From Allomyces arbusculus (Eukaryota > Blastocladiomycota > Blastocladiomycetes > Blastocladiales > Blastocladiaceae), in assembly GCA_027604705.1 (NCBI GenBank), contig JADHYV010000075.1, positions 25,217-89,216 of the forward strand: 64,000 bases of DNA, written 5' to 3'. The notes below the pieces were generated by a model that saw only the letters and a program-made list of their open reading frames with translations, was not told the DNA's origin and did not search any database. This document shows, one piece after another, positions 45,771 to 56,572 of the stretch (position 1 is its first letter; each line of letters begins with the position of its first letter). A program made the translations under genes and the position numbers.

Positions 45771-47301
45771 CTATCCGCCGACCGCGTCTACGACTGCGCT
45801 GTCGGTCGACGGTCCCCCAGTGCGACCCGGAATCGAGGCGCTTGGCGACACTTTCTCTACACTGCCGCCATGAAGCAACGGAACGACAGGCGACGGCGGT
45901 TCTGGCTTGGATTCGTGCCGCGTCGTACTCGCAGATACCTGCGTCGCATGCCGCGACAGGTTGAAGGGCGACGGCATGATCTTGTCGCCAGTCACTGGGC
46001 CCGGCCCACTCGTCCCGCGACTGTTGCACGAGTCCGACACGGGCGCCTGGCCCTTGGTCTTGTGGCTTTTGACCAGTTCGGTAATGAGTTGCCATTGCGT
46101 CTGGTCGGAAGAGACCACATTGGTGAGTCAAGGAGCGGATGATCATGTTTCCGCTGCAGCCAGAACTGTACCATGGCACAAAAGATGTAGATGCGCTCGA
46201 GCAGCGACCCAATCGCGTCTCCTAGTGGGCCGTAAGTATTAGTGAGAAACATGAAAAGCGAGAGCTCTGATATCAGCAGTCGCCAGGACACACCCTTGAA
46301 CCCGGGCGCGACAAACGTCAAGGCGACCCCAATCACGACAGCCAGGAGCATTCCCATCTGCGCGGCAACGACACCGACAAAGAGCACGAGAAAGCGACGG
46401 CTCTTGCGGAGAACGCGGCCCGTGACACGGGCGGTCGGTACCGCGCTCATTCGGCGTGCCTGCATGGCGAGAACGGCGACGCGCACGCGCAAGATCAGAA
46501 CAAACGCAATGACAGTGCAGATCATATCGCCGAGGGCGTCACCGCCCAAAATGACGGTGCTGAGCAGCTGCCGTTCGAGCGACTTGTCGTTCCAAACTTG
46601 CCGAGGGTCAATTTTTGCATACGCAGCAATGGAGAGCGTGATGAGGACGGCGCGCAAGACGAGGACGGAGACGAGACACGCGCGCAAACGGCAATCGGTG
46701 AGCCACTCGGCCAAGCCAGCGTCAGCAAACACTTGACACAAATGTTTGACCGTTAGTCCACCAGGAAAGGCCATCACGAGCGAGCGGTTCGCAGGTCCTG
46801 TTACCTTTGAGCCGCTGAATCGATACAAGAACGACCAGTGTCGACGAGAACACCATTTGCGCGACACGAACAAGGTACCAAACGCTCTAGAATACAGCCG
46901 GATCGAGCTGCACATCAACTTCTTTCAAAAACCATACCTCTCGTCATTGAAGCTGGTGGCGCATTGGCACAGACCATTTTCTCCTCCGAATCGACTGTAA
47001 ACAGCGACACATCAACGGCGACGCATGGCACAACCATGCACAGTACGCTGCTGTAAAACGATGCAGCACGCAACCCCTTGCGCACAAGGAACGTCGCAGC
47101 TATCAGGAACGTGGTCACGGATACGGCCAGACAGAGACCAGTGATGGCCGTCGCGCTCGGGTCACGGTAATCTGCCATGATCGTTGTGGAGCTTGGAATC
47201 CGGACGGTCGATGCCAAAGTCGTCCAGTACGAATGAGCAACCTCGTCGAAGCACGGTGCTGAGCGCGCTTTGCCGCTGCCGGCTTGATGGTTGCTGTACA
47301 T
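45771..47301 (-). CDS. Seven-transmembrane protein, family copy 2
   Basis: Five exons (47301-46975, 46886-46805, 46731-46294, 46221-46172, 46100-45771) give 408 residues with all phases consistent. A roughly 47-residue N-terminus leads to TM1 (SATAITGLCLAVSVTTFLIA) and TM2 (FYSSVLCMVVPCVAVDVSLF). Exon 2 holds TM3 (VWYLVRVAQMVFSSTLVVLV) ending SIQRLK. Exon 3 has the loop motif AEWLTDCRLRA, then TM4, TM5 (LGDMICTVIAFVLILRVR) and TM6 (FLVLFVGVVAAQMGMLLAVV). Exon 4 encodes TM7 (GSLLERIYIFCAM). Exon 5 is a Ser/Pro-rich tail. Basic residues lie in loops 1-2, 3-4 and 5-6 and in the tail, predicting N-out, C-in topology. No DRY or NPxxY motif is present, and I do not recognise a receptor class. Confidence 0.78.
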
Positions 47302-47710
47302 CTTGACACGGCGAGCAAGTGCACTGTGGCACAAATGTTGTTCGACGATGTTTGCAGCAAGTTGATTGCATCTACCCTCCGGGTTTCTTTGAGGCGCGCT
47401 TCAGAGTTCTGGGAGTGCCAATCTGACGTGGGCTGCGATGCCAGACTTGCTTCCCTTCGTTTCATGACACGACCAAGTGCGCGAAATCGGGTCAAAAAGT
47501 CCGGGTCTTGTGAAGGCCCGCGGGTGGACAGGCCTGCGGTTGGACAGGCCCGCGTGGACAAGGTCGGGTGCAAGGTCGCGCAGCGCGTCGCCCAGTCGTT
47601 TACGAAGATTTTTGTCTTCGGAAACAGTCCTGCATTTCGGCCACCACTCACTGCACCGACGGCGAATCAATTACGAGTCTCTCCACCAGCGCCCCACCCA
47701 GTCCGACCTG

Positions 47711-49218
47711 CTAACCGACAGCTTCAGCACCAGCACCGTTGACCGACGCCGCCCCAGTCCCATCCGTAATTGTCGCGTCGTGTGACACGGCATCGCCTCC
47801 ACGTGCCCCAAGCAACGGAAGGACAGGAGACGGGGGCGGTGCTGATTTGGATCTGCTCCGCTCCGTCTTGGTGGATGGCCGCGCCGAGAGCAGCGTCAGG
47901 TGCCGCGACAAGTTGGTGAAGGTCGGTTTGACCTTGTCGCCCACTGAGACCGTGCTCGACGCACCTGACCCGGGATTGCTGCTCGAGCCCGACGCGGGTG
48001 CGTGGGGCTTGGCCTTGTGGTCCTTGACGAGCACCATGATAAACTGCCATTGCAACTGGCCGTCGGCGACAGCGTTGCTGAGTCGCCGCATCGAAGGACG
48101 GATTGCACTGCACAGAAAGCGTACCATAGCGCAAAACATGTAGACACGCTCAAGCAGCGCACCAATCGAGTCTCCTATTGTGAGCATATTGTGTCAGCCC
48201 CATCATCTCCGGCGAGAGCCGCAACAGCAACAAATGGAAGCCGCTGCGTACCTTTCAATCCCGGCAAAGCGTACACCATAGTGATCCCACCACTCACGGT
48301 CATAACCAGCCCCATCTGTGAAGCAACGACTCCGGCGAATAGCGCGAGGAAGCGAGAATTGTTGCGGAGCATGCGACCCTTGGTGCTCGCAGTCGATGCC
48401 GCGTTCTTGCGACGCGACTGCACGTTGAGAGCGGCCACGCGCACGCGCAGCACCAGGACAAACGTAATGACGGTGCAGACCATGTCAATAACAGCGTCGC
48501 CGCCGAAAATGAGCGTGCTGAGCAATTGCCGTTCGATCGTCTTGGCATGCCAAACGTGCTGGAGATCCATTTTCAAGTAGGCGACGGTAAAGTAAGCGGC
48601 GAGCGCAACGCGCACGACAAGAAAGGACACGAGCGTCACGCGCATGCGGCGGTCGGTGAGCCAGTCGGCCATCCCAGCGTCGGCAAAAACTAGCGACCAT
48701 CGCCGGCAAGCCGTGAGTTGAGCTCACTCGCGAGAGCATCGATCACGGCTGCGAATACCTTTGAGTCGTTGGATCGACATAACGACGACCAACGTCGACG
48801 AGAAGACCATTTGCGCGATGCGAACCAGATACCACACAGCCTAGCAGCGAATAGCCGGTGGAAACACGATTCAACCCACTCGAAATACCAGCCCGTCTGG
48901 AGTCGCGGCCATTGATGGCGCAGTCATACGGACCATCCTCTCTTCTGAATCGATGGTAAAGTGTGTCACGTCGACGGCGATGCACGGCGCGATCATGGCA
49001 AGCATGGGGCCGTAAAACGGCGCGACCCGCATCCCTTTGCGGACAAGAAAGGTTGCAGCAATCAGGAACGTCGACGCGGTCACGACCAAGCAGAGGCTAG
49101 AGACGAGACTCATGCTTGGGTCCCGCATTTCGGCCATGATCGACGTTGTGGTTGGTTCCCTCACGGTTGATGCCACGACCGCCTGTCGTGCCCAGCTGAC
49201 TTGATGGCCGCCGTTCAT
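47711..49218 (-). CDS. Seven-transmembrane protein, family copy 3
   Basis: Five exons (49218-48934, 48840-48759, 48689-48252, 48174-48125, 48055-47711) give 399 residues. Exons 2, 3 and 4 are exactly the same lengths (82, 438 and 50) as in copy 2. The N-terminus is MNGGHQVSWARQ to TTTSIMAEMRDPSMS. TM1 is VSSLCLVVTASTFLIAATFL, TM3 ends SIQRLK, the second inside loop is ADWLTDRRMRV, TM6 is FLALFAGVVASQMGLVMTVS, and TM7 is GALLERVYMFCAM. The tail has TERSRSKSAPPPSPVLPLL. Intron 1 has the donor GTCCGT. The start is set at the MN(N/G)G position shared with copy 1; an internal ATG (MAEMRDPS) would remove the N-terminal extension. Function unknown; topology is receptor-like. Confidence 0.78.
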
Positions 49219-50599
49219 TGTGGCAATCAATGAGCATGTGCGCCGCAGTATAAGAGTTGTTTGATGGAGTTTGCAGCAAGTTGCGTTCCTCGTGCGTCTT
49301 CGAGGTGTCCTTGGATTGTTGCTGCAAATTTGCAACGTCGCTGCAACGTCACATCAAACAGGGATTAGAACTGAAGTACCTGTCTGTGTGACAGGCATCC
49401 TGTGACCACTTGTCCACTCTGTCCTCGGAGCATCTCGCCAGCTAGATCTTTCTGGGTTGCAACAAGGCACTCTGGTCATTAAGACGGTGAGCATATGATA
49501 ATGGTGACCGGCCATTATCATCAACGACTTCTCAGCAAGCATGGAAGAGGCTGATTGAAACAGCCATCGGGCTGGATTGTTTGCGTCTTTTGCACCGCAT
49601 GAGCATCAAAGCCAAGCATCTTGCTCTGTCTGGCATGCGGTTTGTTGCAGAAAGATAGCGCACCTGTTTTCTGCCGGGTGAAACGCAACTGTTTGAACGA
49701 TATGAGCTGGCGCACTGAGAATCAATCATCCGCGGTTATCTCTCGCCGGTTCTGGTGAGAGCGGAAGAAATATGAAAGTGCCCATGCTCAGCACGCAGCG
49801 CTCGCACCAAGCCTGGAATTTTCGACACGCCTATGCTTGCGTTGGTCAGGCTTTGGAGTACGACGTGTGGCTTGGACCTGTCTTCACATCTTACCACCCT
49901 GCGCTCCTCCCATCGATGTGGCGGACCGCACGTGTCATAGCTTAAAATTGAAAATGAGGTTGATTGCTTACCAAAAACGCTGGTGGACTAGGGGCAGTGG
50001 CAGGAATGCAGTGGCCATGCAACCAAGTGTCGGTCTTTGCGATTGAACTTGGTATGACAAGTTCTGCAGGTTGCCGAGATGATTTTCAATCGCTCTTGGC
50101 AGACTCATGCACTCAAGGGGCGATCGTGTTCCCCACATCGAGTTAAGTCGAAGTTTGCAGAGGCGGAGGCAAGGAGGTCGCGAGCGGTCAACGCTGGCGA
50201 CATTCTTTTCGTCTCTGCCATGCCAGCTGCCAATCTTTCACATGTATAGCTGAGGTGTACTCGGCCCGATGGAGCTCCACAGAAAATATTCAAAACGTTT
50301 TGCTTTACTTCGTGGCCATCAAGTCTTCTCAAACTCCATCCCCACCACACAACACGGTGCTGGCCCGACAATACACGCCTGCTGCTCGTGCGGCCTATGC
50401 TGCAAACTCTCCACCAGTTCTCCCGCCCGTCGGCCGCGACCGAGCGAGTCAGGAAGAATCGACGATGACTCTGAGGTCACAGTCCTGCTGGCGGTCCCTA
50501 ATGGTCGAACTCATTGCCGCATACGTGATGTGGCTCTTGCGACGGAGAAGAAGAGGCTGGCGCGGCAAACACTGCGCTCTTCAGGAGTGTGCGGGAAGT
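49219..50599. other. Intergenic spacer in the 7TM array
   Basis: It is about 1.4 kb between copy 3 and the decayed copy 4, AT-richer with only short frames. The distal end may include the degraded 3' end of copy 4. Confidence 0.35.
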
Positions 50600-51877
50600 C
50601 AGGTCGGGCTTGATCGAGAATCGTGTCGTGCCCTTGTGTTTGGCAGCAGGAGGTGTGCCCGAATGCACGCCCCGACAGGCTGTGGAGACTCGCCATGCGC
50701 TCGCGCACTTTGCGGTTCTGAGGCAGATTTGTCACGAAATGTCACTGCGTCTAAGTCAAAAAAACAGGGCAATGAGAGCGCGTCGACAAGACAGAAATAC
50801 GGACGCACAAACGTGCAGATCGCATCATTGCGGAAAGAACGAAAAGGCATTCGGACAGAACCCTGACGACCTCACCTATCATAATCAAACAATTCAGTCG
50901 AAACGTCACCTTATTACTCTGAGGATGACCAAGAGCGCGTACCAAAGCCCCAGCCCGATTCATGATCCCAACGATCATGGTCACGAACATGCCAGCCTGC
51001 GCAACGATGACACACGACGCGAGAGCCAGCAACCGGCGGTTCGACTAGAGCAAGCTTGGAGGTCGCCGTCGCGGCCCGGCAGCCACTGCGGCGCCCTTGC
51101 GTCTGCAGCACGGCTTTTCGGGCGCGGAAGACAATTACAAAAACGACCAATGAGCAAGCGAAGTCGCCCACCGCATCCATGGCCAGGACAGGGGCAAGTA
51201 ATACGCGGCAGTACTTGGGCGTGTCGTCGTGCAGAAGCTGTACCAGATCGGCCCTCGCGTAGGATGGTGCGAGCAGGACAACATACAGGAAGTAGGGAAA
51301 TAATGCGGCGAAAAGACATGCGTCAGCGGCGGTCGGTCAACCAACCTGCGAGGCCGGCGCATGCCAAAACTGGTGGGCGAGGGATCAAGGCTTGAGCTCA
51401 TTCAAAATCGATGCATACTTTTTACAAGCAAGGCGGGCTCACGGACACTTGAGTCACTGAATCGACAGTGCCAGAATCAAGGTCGAAACAGTGATAATTG
51501 AGAAAATGCGTGAAAAGGCTCTTGATTGCAAGAGCCCAAGCGCATCAATCAACGCTCCTTGCACCAAGATGCTCTCCCAACCCACAAACCGGCTCGATTC
51601 GAAGATCGTTAGCAACTGCGCAAACTTACCATATGCGGTTCCGGTTTAGCAAGTACCACGGACTAGAAAATTTCGATGAGCAGGCAGCGCAAGATTGTGG
51701 CCATTATCCCCGCATAAAACGACGCCGTGCGTGGCCCATTGATAGAGGGCGCTGAGCGCAATCAAGAACGTCACAATCGACGCGAACAAGCATAAATCCA
51801 TGGCCAGGATGGTTCGCGGCACGCAGAACGATATTGACATGTCTGCGGGTGGTGCAAGTCCGGGTCTTCGTGGCATC
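50600..51877 (-). pseudogene. 7TM family copy 4, pseudogene
   Basis: Exon 1 (51877 downward) gives VPRTILAMDLCLFASIVTFL, then shifts frame to ASFYAGIMATILRCLLIEIF and stops. Exon 3 homology (AMDAVGDFACSLVVFVIVFR) shifts frame before TM6 (LALASCVIVAQAGMFVTMIV). Exon 4 homology (VLSECLFVLSAM) is followed by ATG|AT instead of a GT donor. Exon 5 (50750 downward) starts ACGCAGTGA, a TGA where the live copies have the Trp of TQW. Four independent lesions leave no doubt that it is dead. Confidence 0.82.
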
Positions 51878-52166
51878 GACCCCGCGAGGTGAACGGGAGA
51901 ATCGGCCAAGTCTTGATCACAGTCGCTCCATATAATTGAGCGCGGTTGCGTTGATAGGATTGCAGGGGGTTGATGTTGTTGAGTCCACTCGCGCTTAATT
52001 TTCTTCGGGTTGCACCTGGCTGTGATCTGGTTGACTGTCGGAAAGGGGCGCGAGCGGGCAGTCAGGGTGGCAAGGTTACTCAAGGGCGCGAGCAGACCGT
52101 GACCAAAACCCGCGCGAATCCACTCAACAATCCCCATCGAATATATTGTCCCGTCAGGGCCGAGTC

Positions 52167-53813
52167 CTATACAGATTTCTCCACCCCGTCCCGCAGCGGC
52201 TCCTGCTCGACAAGCGCTGTTGCGGCCTCCTCGGCGCGAACTTGTGACACGCTCCGCCTCTGATCCACCGATTGACCCGACCCGCACGCTGCTGCCGACA
52301 ACTGAGCCGACGAATGCAGCTCCAAGACCGCCAATCCACTGCTGCCATTTCCTCGCTGCCCTCGGATCAGTGGCGCGTTACGTGGCGCTTGCAGCGGCTT
52401 ACTTGGCCCAGCCGCCTTGACCAAGAGAGACGCCCGTTGAATGATTGCACGCGGGTCAGCCGAGAATCTGGACCAAACAGGTGTGATCGCGTTCCTCTCC
52501 ACAGCAGCGGCGGTGCTCGTGGAGGGCGCGTTCGACGTGTCCTGCAGCTTCGGCACACGCTCGCGCACCAAGTGGTCGTGCAAGAGGTCCATGACAAATT
52601 TCCATTGCGTCTGGATCAGGTTCGATCGTGAGTCGAAATGGGCGGCGTGCCATGTCCAACGACGCGACCGAAGAGGCCGTACCATGGTGAGCGCAACGTA
52701 TAGACGCTCAAAGAACGCGCCTAGAACCTCGCCTACCCCCCGTTGAGCGGAGTCGGTCAGTCAGGACCGAAGGTGACGCTTTGACGCACCCAGGACATAC
52801 CAAAGAGGCTTGGGAATGCCAAGAACACGCCGATGCCCGCGGTCAGCATCACAAGCATGCCCACTTGTGCGCCCACAATACGCACGACGAGAACTTTGAC
52901 CCGATGATTGGCCCGGATCAACTGGCGCGTGGTCTTGAGAGAAGGTTTGGGCCTGCTTGCAACGGCTTCATGGCGACTGTGCGATTGGAGAACAAGACCA
53001 CGCAAGCGTAGAACGGTCATGAACACGATAATCGAGCACGTGCAGTCGCCGAGTGCGTTGGTGGCGAGCACCGAGGCGACGAACGTGCGGCGGAACTTGG
53101 ACGGGTCGCGGAACAGCAGCGAGAGTTCAAGGTGTGCGTAGGATTCGGCGAGCATCGTCACACACGTGGCGCCAAGTAAGAGTACGGCGGCAAGGCATGC
53201 GCGGCGGCGGCGGTCGGTGAGCCAGTCAGCAAGACCAGCGTGGGCAAATACTATCAACGATAGTCGAGGGTGGTGAGATGCGACTTGCCAACGCACGCGC
53301 AGAAGAAGCGACAGTAGACGCGCCTTTGAGCCGCTGGATCGAGAGGGCCAGAATCATGGTCATGACTGCAACGTTCGAATGAATGCGGCCCATGTACCAT
53401 GCTCGCTAGCATTGCCCATGTTGATGGTCAAGGAAGGTCTCAATGTCCACTCGCGCGAAGGGCAAACCAGTCGCTATAACCTGGGCTGAATCAACCGCTT
53501 CTCAAGCACGCGGACATACCCGTTCAGAATCGGGCTCGCCCAGGACGACAAAGTAGAAAATGTCGCTGAGCAGGCATGGGAGAACCGTCGCGATCACGCC
53601 AGAGAAGAACCACGCGTTACGCTTGCCATTGCTGACCAGCAGGCTCAACGCCGCCAAGAACGTCAAGACTGATGCGGCCAAGCAAAAATCCATAATGAGG
53701 ATGATGCGTAGGTCGCGGTATGTCAACAGGTAATCATCAAGGGGTACTGGCGCATCTCGCGTCACCACGCTGGTACGAGCTGGAATGGCTGCGTGTTGAT
53801 CATTTTCGCTCAT
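52167..53813 (-). CDS. Seven-transmembrane protein, family copy 5
   Basis: Five exons (53813-53520, 53405-53324, 53250-52801, 52732-52683, 52610-52167) give 439 residues. The N-terminus is MSENDQHAAIPARTS to LLTYRDLRI. TM1 is MDFCLAASVLTFLAALSLLV and TM2 is FFSGVIATVLPCLLSDIFYF. Exon 2 is 82 bases, ending SIQRLK. The loop is ADWLTDRRRRA, TM5 is GDCTCSIIVFMTVLRLRG, TM6 is VLVVRIVGAQVGMLVMLTAG, and TM7 is GAFFERLYVALTM. The tail is the longest of the family (TQWKFVMDLLHDHLVRERVP onward). The intron after exon 2 begins GCGCGT, so it must be a GC-AG intron or the gene is recently damaged. Copies 5 and 6 form a subfamily distinct from copies 1-3. Confidence 0.74.
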
Positions 53814-54814
53814 GAGTTGAATGCGGGAGGTTGGCCGTGTCTCCAAGGTCTCGTCATCTGTTCCGTCTGTGACGCGCACTCGTGAGCCCAGCTGTAAAGC
53901 TCTGGATTTTGCGGGGGTAGAATTATCACACGCGCGAAACAAAATGTTTGCAGCTTTCGCCACGCTTTGAACTGCCTAGTTTCCACTTCTCCTGTTCAGC
54001 TCGAGTACAACCAAGGAATCATAACATGAGTGACGGCGCTGGCTATTTCGAAGTCTTCCAAATTCTTCATCTGACCAGCGCGTCATCGTCCCCTAAGTAC
54101 AGCTCAACCACGGCAAAATGGTGATGGCGACGCTCGCGTAGAACCACAAGGCGCGCACGCCTGTGCAGGCAAAGCGCGAAAATAAACGTCAGGGGATCGA
54201 CGTGGCAAGCAACGCTGCCATAGCGGCGATGGTGCGTGGCTCGCGGTATGACGCAGGAAGATCGCCGCGCATCATTGTCGGCCGCAAAGCGATGGCGCCA
54301 AGGCCGGAAAGACGTCGACTAATCATGATCCAAAAGGCGGTTGCGAATATTGTTGCAGTCAATGCGGGAAGTTGGACGTGCTTGAGCGTGCTAATTTCTT
54401 AGGTGTGATGATCCGAAGCTTCAGAGGACAAAATCTGTCACAGTGGTCGGCTGATGTGTCATGTTTGTCGGACAGCTTCAGCAGAACAAATCTTTCTGCG
54501 GCAAGGATGTTGCAACAAGCGCGAGGAGAAGCCCTTGTTACGCTCTCCAAGGCATCTGTCGGCATGGACCAACCGCTCGACGTTTCCACATTTCTATTCT
54601 CTGAACTTGTAAACCAGTCATTATCCACGTTCTCCACTCGTCAGGTGCTTTGACAGCGCCTCGCATCCAGTCGCAGCTTGCAGCAGTCCCTGCACCAGTT
54701 CCATGGATCAACCAGCCACTATGCTTCCCGAGGCGCAACATGCCCGACAACCGCATTTCGAGCACGTCGCACCGTCAGTCTCATGCACGTCGTGCATCAG
54801 TCTCGACACCCTGG
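53814..54814. other. Spacer in the 7TM array with an exon 1 remnant
   Basis: Apart from the remnant listed separately, nothing is recognised. A plus-strand frame at 54372-54653 has no domain character. Confidence 0.35.
54095..54275 (-). pseudogene. 7TM family exon 1 fragment
   Basis: The minus strand reads MRGDLPASYREPRTIAAMAA and LLATSIP, then a stop. In another frame it continues ALWFYASVAITILPWLSC. This is the exon 1 of copy 6 (DIPASYHEPRTIIIIAICLA, AIWFYAGVLASITPCLAVD) with a frameshift. No later exons are found beside it, so only a piece of a former copy survives. Confidence 0.75.
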
Positions 54815-56135
54815 TCAAGTGTGCACGGGCATCGAAAGCAACGGCTTTGGCGCGAACGGTCCACGAGCAGCCACGGACATGGAAATCGAGTGCGTCACCC
54901 CAGCAGCAGCAGCACCGGGACCAGCTTGTTGACTGAGCATCATGCTGGATAATTGCTCCTGGACTTGTCGGTCGTCGAGCAGAACCATGACGAGCTGCCA
55001 CTGGAGCTAATCGCGGTAACGGTGACGTGAGAGTAAGAAAGAGGACAGAGCACAGAACGACGAGGTGGGGAAGCGAGCAAGTAACCCGACCATGGCGAAG
55101 AAGATGTATGAGCGCTCGAAGATGGCACTCCTCGTCTCGCCTTGAGAAACGCAAGGCCGCATGCATGTCAGCACACCATCTGTGAATTGCGAGTGAGAGT
55201 CGATCGTGGACATACCGCGCATGCCCGGTTCCGCCAGCAGCACGCCGAGTCCAAGCGTGATAGACGCAAACATGCCGAACTGCATAGCGACGACTCGCAT
55301 CACGAGCAGGAGAAAGCGGCGGCTCGCACGCCGATCCGCCCCACGCCTCAACAAACTGGCAGTAGCCGGGCGGTGCTTTTGTGCGTGCAGGACCGATTTG
55401 CGAATCCGAACGACCAACACGAACACGAGCACGGTGCAAATGTAGTCGCCGAGCAGGTCAGCCGAGAGGATGAGAACGACAAGAGCACGGCGAAAGTCGA
55501 ACGTTTCCGGGAGCGGATGCGTCAGGTCGGCGCGCGCATACGATACGGAGAGCAGGATCGAGCATGTGGCGAAGAGAAGGAAGACGGCGGCAAGGCACGC
55601 TTGAAGGCGACGGTTCGTCAGCCAGTCGGCGAGACCAGCGCGAGAAAAGACTGGCCGACAGTGTTCAACGTCAGCACTTGCTCTCATCACACGATCAGCA
55701 TTCACCACACTCGCGTACCGGCCAGCCGTTGAATGGACAGTGCGAGCATTAAGGTTGTCGGGGCGATGGCCGCAAAGACGCGGGCGATGCGCCACGTATT
55801 CTGGAGATTAGTCGGGTCGTGAGGAAAGGCGCGCCTGAACAGCAAGCGAAGGAGAGAGCACCAACCGCGTTGATCTCGGCATCTTCAATGACGACAAAGA
55901 ACAGCAAGTCGACAGCAAGACAGGGCGTGATGGACGCAAGGACGCCCGCGTAAAACCATATTGCGCGCGCGCCCTTGCGCAGCATCAAGTAGAGCGCGAC
56001 GAGGAACGTCAAAATGGACGTGGCCAGGCATATCGCGATGATGATGATGGTACGTGGCTCGTGGTACGATGCAGGAATATCTGTACGCGGGTCCGACTGT
56101 TCCGCTCGAAATGGTGTTTTCACAAACTCGCCCAT
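54815..56135 (-). CDS. Seven-transmembrane protein, family copy 6
   Basis: Five exons (56135-55866, 55800-55719, 55650-55216, 55140-55091, 55006-54815) give 342 residues, the shortest live copy because its tail is short. The N-terminus is MGEFVKTPFRAEQSDPRTDI to YHEPRT. TM1 is IAICLATSILTFLVALYLML, TM2 is FYAGVLASITPCLAVDLLFF, and TM3 (exon 2) is VFAAIAPTTLMLALSIQRLA. The loop is ADWLTNRRLQA, TM5 is GDYICTVLVFVLVVRIRK, TM6 is FLLLVMRVVAMQFGMFASIT, and TM7 is SAIFERSYIFFAM. Exon 5 starts LQWQLVMVLLDD, aligned with TQWQ in the others. The intron 1 donor is GTTGGT. Topology is N-out, C-in by charge. Function unknown. Confidence 0.77.
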
Positions 56136-56572
56136 ATTGACAGGAGCCGATCATCGAGCTTTCAGCTGGATGAAGAAATGGAATTGAGCTGCAGCTGAAT
56201 GCGGGTACTTGTTGGCGACGGTGTCCCCGAAAGATGCGACCGTTGCTGGCCGCCGCATGGTACGTTGCAGAAATGGGAGGTGGACTGACATTTCATAATG
56301 GCAGTCCGTTTACCCTCTGGGCCCTCTGGGGTCCTGTTAGCTTGAACGACAGTCCTCATGCTGTGTGGTCCCCTTGTGCAAGGGCTGTGGCCAATGGGAT
56401 AAATCATAATATCGAGCTGGTGTGTGTCGCGCTCACGGGTTCCTGTCCGCTTTTGTCAGCTCCGTCGCCGGAAGCAAAAGTATTTTAATCTGTGTCGAAC
56501 TTTACCGCCAACACGACCTCAACTCGCTGCAAACAAAAGGAATTACGTGAAATATCCGCGCCAACCACGACC
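56136..56572. other. Divergent promoter interval between 7TM copy 6 and MET22
   Basis: 437 bp between start codons, no gene seen. Confidence 0.4.

Noticed and set aside
44713-56135. Reading the 7TM exons as separate short genes
   Set aside because: Exon lengths, phases and splice signals repeat across copies, so the short frames are exons of one gene type.
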